Below are positions 8,870 to 9,785 of a stretch of 9,785 nucleotides of DNA, piece by piece. Position 1 is the stretch's first letter; each line of letters starts with the position of its first letter. The DNA comes from Treponema sp. (GTDB lineage Bacteria > Spirochaetota > Spirochaetia > Treponematales > Treponemataceae): the NCBI GenBank assembly GCA_021442965.1, contig JABUUX010000364.1, positions 1 through 9,785 of the forward strand, given 5' to 3'. Below the pieces are notes generated by a model. That model saw only the letters and a list, made by a program, of their open reading frames with translations. It was not told where the DNA came from and did not search any database. Made by a program: the position numbers and the translations under genes.

Positions 8870-9214
8870 TTACCCTTTATATGAAATATCGCTTGTGTCT
8901 TTTACAGGTTCATGGTTCTTTTTAGAAAAAGGATTCCTGACGGTTTTACGGCCTTTTTTATAATCTTGATTTTCGAGTGGCTTTTCTTCTTTCTGATCTG
9001 AAGAACTTGAACTGGATTTAAATTTCATAAAAATAACCAGAAGCATTGAAACTACAATTCCGCATGCAAAGGCTATAAGAACAAGAACAGAGGCCGGTAC
9101 ATCTGTATAAGATTTAAAAAACCAAAAAGCCTGACAGGAATTATGGGCATTCATCCCGAAGAAAATACATAAAAATAAAACAATAAGAAACATTACAAAC
9201 AGGACAAGTATCAT
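8870..9214 (-). CDS. Small LapA-like (DUF1049-type) membrane protein
   Basis: A 114-residue protein with two predicted membrane helices (about 2-20 and 41-63) separated by a short loop. A six-serine run (67-72) and a hydrophilic, charged tail rich in Lys and Glu follow. The second-helix segment DVPASVLVLIAFACGIVVS resembles the LapA/DUF1049 pattern, where a loop leads into a helix of small and aliphatic residues ending in a cytoplasmic tail. In enteric bacteria LapA family proteins are linked to lipopolysaccharide assembly and heat shock; no such role can be read from this sequence, and many spirochaetes lack lipopolysaccharide. The ATG at 9214 is supported by a good ribosome binding site (AAGAGG, six bases upstream). 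It is the first gene of a likely two-gene minus-strand operon with the SPOR gene. The family call is from pattern only; the alternative is an unclassified conserved membrane protein. Confidence 0.75.
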   Translation of the reverse strand: MILVLFVMFLIVLFLCIFFGMNAHNSCQAFWFFKSYTDVPASVLVLIAFACGIVVSMLLVIFMKFKSSSSSSDQKEEKPLENQDYKKGRKTVRNPFSKKNHEPVKDTSDISYKG

Positions 9215-9220
9215 TGTTTA

Positions 9221-9226
9221 CCTCTT
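9221..9226 (-). promoter_or_regulatory. Ribosome binding site of the LapA-like gene
   Basis: Reading the minus strand, AAGAGG is followed by TAAACA and then the ATG at 9214-9212. The six-base spacing is ideal and fixes the start codon. It is the clearest Shine-Dalgarno sequence in the window, and contrasts with its absence before pbpC and before the ATP-grasp gene. Confidence 0.7.
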
Positions 9227-9232
9227 ATTACT

Positions 9233-9261
9233 ATATTAATGCAAGATTAAGGAATTGTCAT
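9233..9261 (-). promoter_or_regulatory. Candidate sigma-70-type promoter for the LapA-like/SPOR operon
   Basis: On the minus strand, ATGACA (9261-9256, five of six matches to TTGACA) and TAATAT (9238-9233, four of six matches to TATAAT) are separated by 17 bases. Transcription would begin near 9226, giving an untranslated leader of only about 12 bases. In such AT-rich DNA chance matches are common, so confidence is limited. Confidence 0.4.
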
Positions 9262-9318
9262 TAAACAAGAAAATTTTTAAAAAAAAGTAGTATATTTACA
9301 AAAAAAAATATCATAAAA

Positions 9319-9336
9319 CTCTAAAATCTCTAAAAT
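9319..9336 (+). repeat. Tandem 9-bp direct repeat CTCTAAAAT x2
   Basis: Two perfect head-to-tail copies of CTCTAAAAT (9319-9327 and 9328-9336) end five bases before the -35 box at 9342. A-tracts at about 9280-9287 and 9300-9308 lie just upstream. The position suits an UP-like element or an activator/operator site for the rightward promoter, but the repeat is AT-rich and short, so function is inferred only. Confidence 0.5.
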
Positions 9337-9341
9337 AAATG

Positions 9342-9370
9342 TTGACAACTAAAATACATCGTGGTAGATT
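9342..9370 (+). promoter_or_regulatory. Sigma-70-type promoter driving the structured leader
   Basis: A perfect -35 box TTGACA (9342-9347) is followed by a 17-base spacer and TAGATT (9365-9370, four of six matches to TATAAT). The predicted start of transcription is about 9377. A-rich DNA upstream could act as an UP element. The perfect -35 and ideal spacing make this the best promoter in the window. It points into the hairpin-rich leader and then the ATP-grasp gene. Confidence 0.7.
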
Positions 9371-9374
9371 ATAG

Positions 9375-9474
9375 TTAGCTTGTAAATAAGCTGATAAACT
9401 CTCTCCGATGTCCAGCTCGACTGGACGGCAAGAACCCTGCTAGATGTTATCTACCAGGGTTCTTGTTTTTTTAT
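9375..9474 (+). ncRNA. Structured leader RNA or small RNA (candidate attenuator/riboswitch), class not recognised
   Basis: About 100 bases between the promoter and the ATP-grasp ATG hold three successive hairpins. Hairpin 1 pairs TTAGCTT (9375-9381) with AAGCTGA (9388-9394). Hairpin 2 pairs GTCCAG (9410-9415) with CTGGAC (9421-9426) around the loop CTCGA. Hairpin 3 is the terminator at 9429-9472. Between hairpins 1 and 2 lies a pyrimidine run CTCTCTCC (9399-9406). Competing pairs exist: AGCTG (9389-9393) is complementary to CAGCT (9413-9417). The layout of promoter, folded segment, terminator and start codon is that of a cis-acting transcription attenuator. A free-standing small RNA ending at the terminator would look the same. 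I compared it mentally with common riboswitch consensus sequences and found no convincing match. Confidence 0.55.
9429..9472 (+). terminator. Very strong intrinsic terminator abutting the ATP-grasp start codon
   Basis: CAAGAACCCTG (9429-9439) pairs perfectly over 11 bp with CAGGGTTCTTG (9455-9465). After one C-C mismatch the stem continues with TAGAT/ATCTA around a GTT loop. Seven T residues (9466-9472) follow directly. This is a textbook Rho-independent terminator. The only purine-rich stretch near the next ATG (AGGG, 9456-9459) is inside its 3' arm, so the same hairpin would also hide a ribosome binding site. Confidence 0.9.
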
Positions 9475-9785
9475 ATGACTGAACTGATTCTTGCAGGGGC
9501 TAGAAGTGTATTCGGCCTTTCTGAGTTAAAATCTGCTTTTTCTCTTCTTGGATTTAATGTTTCATTTATTGATGCCCCGTTTATGGCAGATGTTTTGATT
9601 CATGAATTTCCAGAAACTGAAAAAATCCTTTTTACAACTTCAATTCCAGAAAATTCGGTACTTGTACCTCTTTCAGAGTACTGGATTTCAAGATGTATTC
9701 AAGGTTCATCGTGCAGAATTTCTGAAGCTGCGTTGAAAGCCTGCAGATCCAAACTTTTTTTATATCAGTTCATGGCAGAAAAAGG
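9475..9785 (+). CDS. Probable ATP-grasp domain protein, N-terminal part (runs off window)
   Basis: The frame is open from ATG 9475 to the last base, giving 103 codons. The N-terminus MTELILAGARSVFGLSEL, then GFNVSFIDAPF, fits the beta-loop-alpha-beta pre-ATP-grasp fold. The segment ending in LKACRSKLFLYQFMAEKG (about 86-103) matches the 'K..f...l...G' entry into an ATP-grasp domain, as in carboxylate-amine ligases related to carbamoyl-phosphate synthetase. The ATP-binding lysines, glycine-rich loop and metal ligands would lie beyond the window, so the substrate cannot be named. The start is awkward: no free Shine-Dalgarno sequence exists, and the ATG lies two bases after a terminator T-tract. 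TTG 9463 is in frame but only three bases from AGGG. The fold needs the first strand, so a much later start is unlikely. Confidence 0.65.
   Translation, partial: MTELILAGARSVFGLSELKSAFSLLGFNVSFIDAPFMADVLIHEFPETEKILFTTSIPENSVLVPLSEYWISRCIQGSSCRISEAALKACRSKLFLYQFMAEK

Noticed and set aside
9370..9375. TATAGT at 9370-9375 as the -10 box of the rightward promoter
   Set aside because: The spacing from TTGACA would be 22 bases, too long; TAGATT at 9365-9370 gives the ideal 17.
9363..9455. GGTAGAT (9363-9369) complementary to ATCTACC (9449-9455) as an antiterminator
   Set aside because: GGTAGAT overlaps the predicted -10 box, so it should not be in the transcript, and pairing it would leave the 11-bp base of the terminator intact.
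9375..9474. Leader as a tRNA, T-box or one of the common riboswitches (TPP, SAM, cobalamin, fluoride, guanidine, glutamine-type)
   Set aside because: No cloverleaf, T-box GGUGG-type motif or matching conserved core could be found by eye; the GGACGG near hairpin 2 recalls part of the glutamine motif, but the rest does not fit.

Overview
The window is AT-rich DNA from a bacterium with an outer membrane. Three envelope features support this: a bacterial alpha-2-macroglobulin next to a class A penicillin-binding protein of the PbpC type, a SPOR-domain protein, and a LapA-like small membrane protein. The low G+C, gene style and domain mix fit a host-associated spirochaete such as Treponema. That assignment is an inference; nothing in the window proves it.

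Layout. (1) Bases 1-5715, plus strand: a very large alpha-2-macroglobulin gene whose 5' end lies outside the window. It has an intact thioester motif (GCMEQ). (2) Bases 5715-7856, plus strand: pbpC, overlapping the macroglobulin stop codon by one base (TAATG). A textbook intrinsic-terminator structure sits inside its first 18 codons. (3) Bases 7866-9214, minus strand: a two-gene unit. A LapA-like two-helix membrane protein comes first, followed by an exported protein with TPR-like helices and a C-terminal SPOR domain. It converges on pbpC with a nine-base gap. (4) Bases 9215-9474: an AT-rich divergent promoter region. It holds a tandem 9-bp repeat, a good sigma-70-type promoter pointing right, and a structured leader of about 100 nt ending in a very strong intrinsic terminator. 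(5) Base 9475 to the window end, plus strand: the N-terminus of a probable ATP-grasp enzyme. Its ATG lies two bases after the terminator's T-tract.

How the genes may work together. In Proteobacteria, the macroglobulin and PbpC are thought to act as a periplasmic defence and repair pair: the macroglobulin traps incoming proteases and PbpC patches damaged peptidoglycan. Here the pair is fused at the translational level by the stop/start overlap. The terminator inside pbpC suggests that pbpC transcription depends on ribosomes arriving from the macroglobulin gene. The SPOR protein is also expected at peptidoglycan, so most of the window concerns the cell envelope.

The two most unusual signals are the terminator buried in the start of pbpC and the leader/terminator that abuts the ATP-grasp start codon. 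The second looks like an attenuator or riboswitch, or else a small RNA gene, and I cannot match it to a known class. No tRNA, rRNA, insertion sequence or CRISPR array was seen, and no gene-free stretch exceeds 300 bases.
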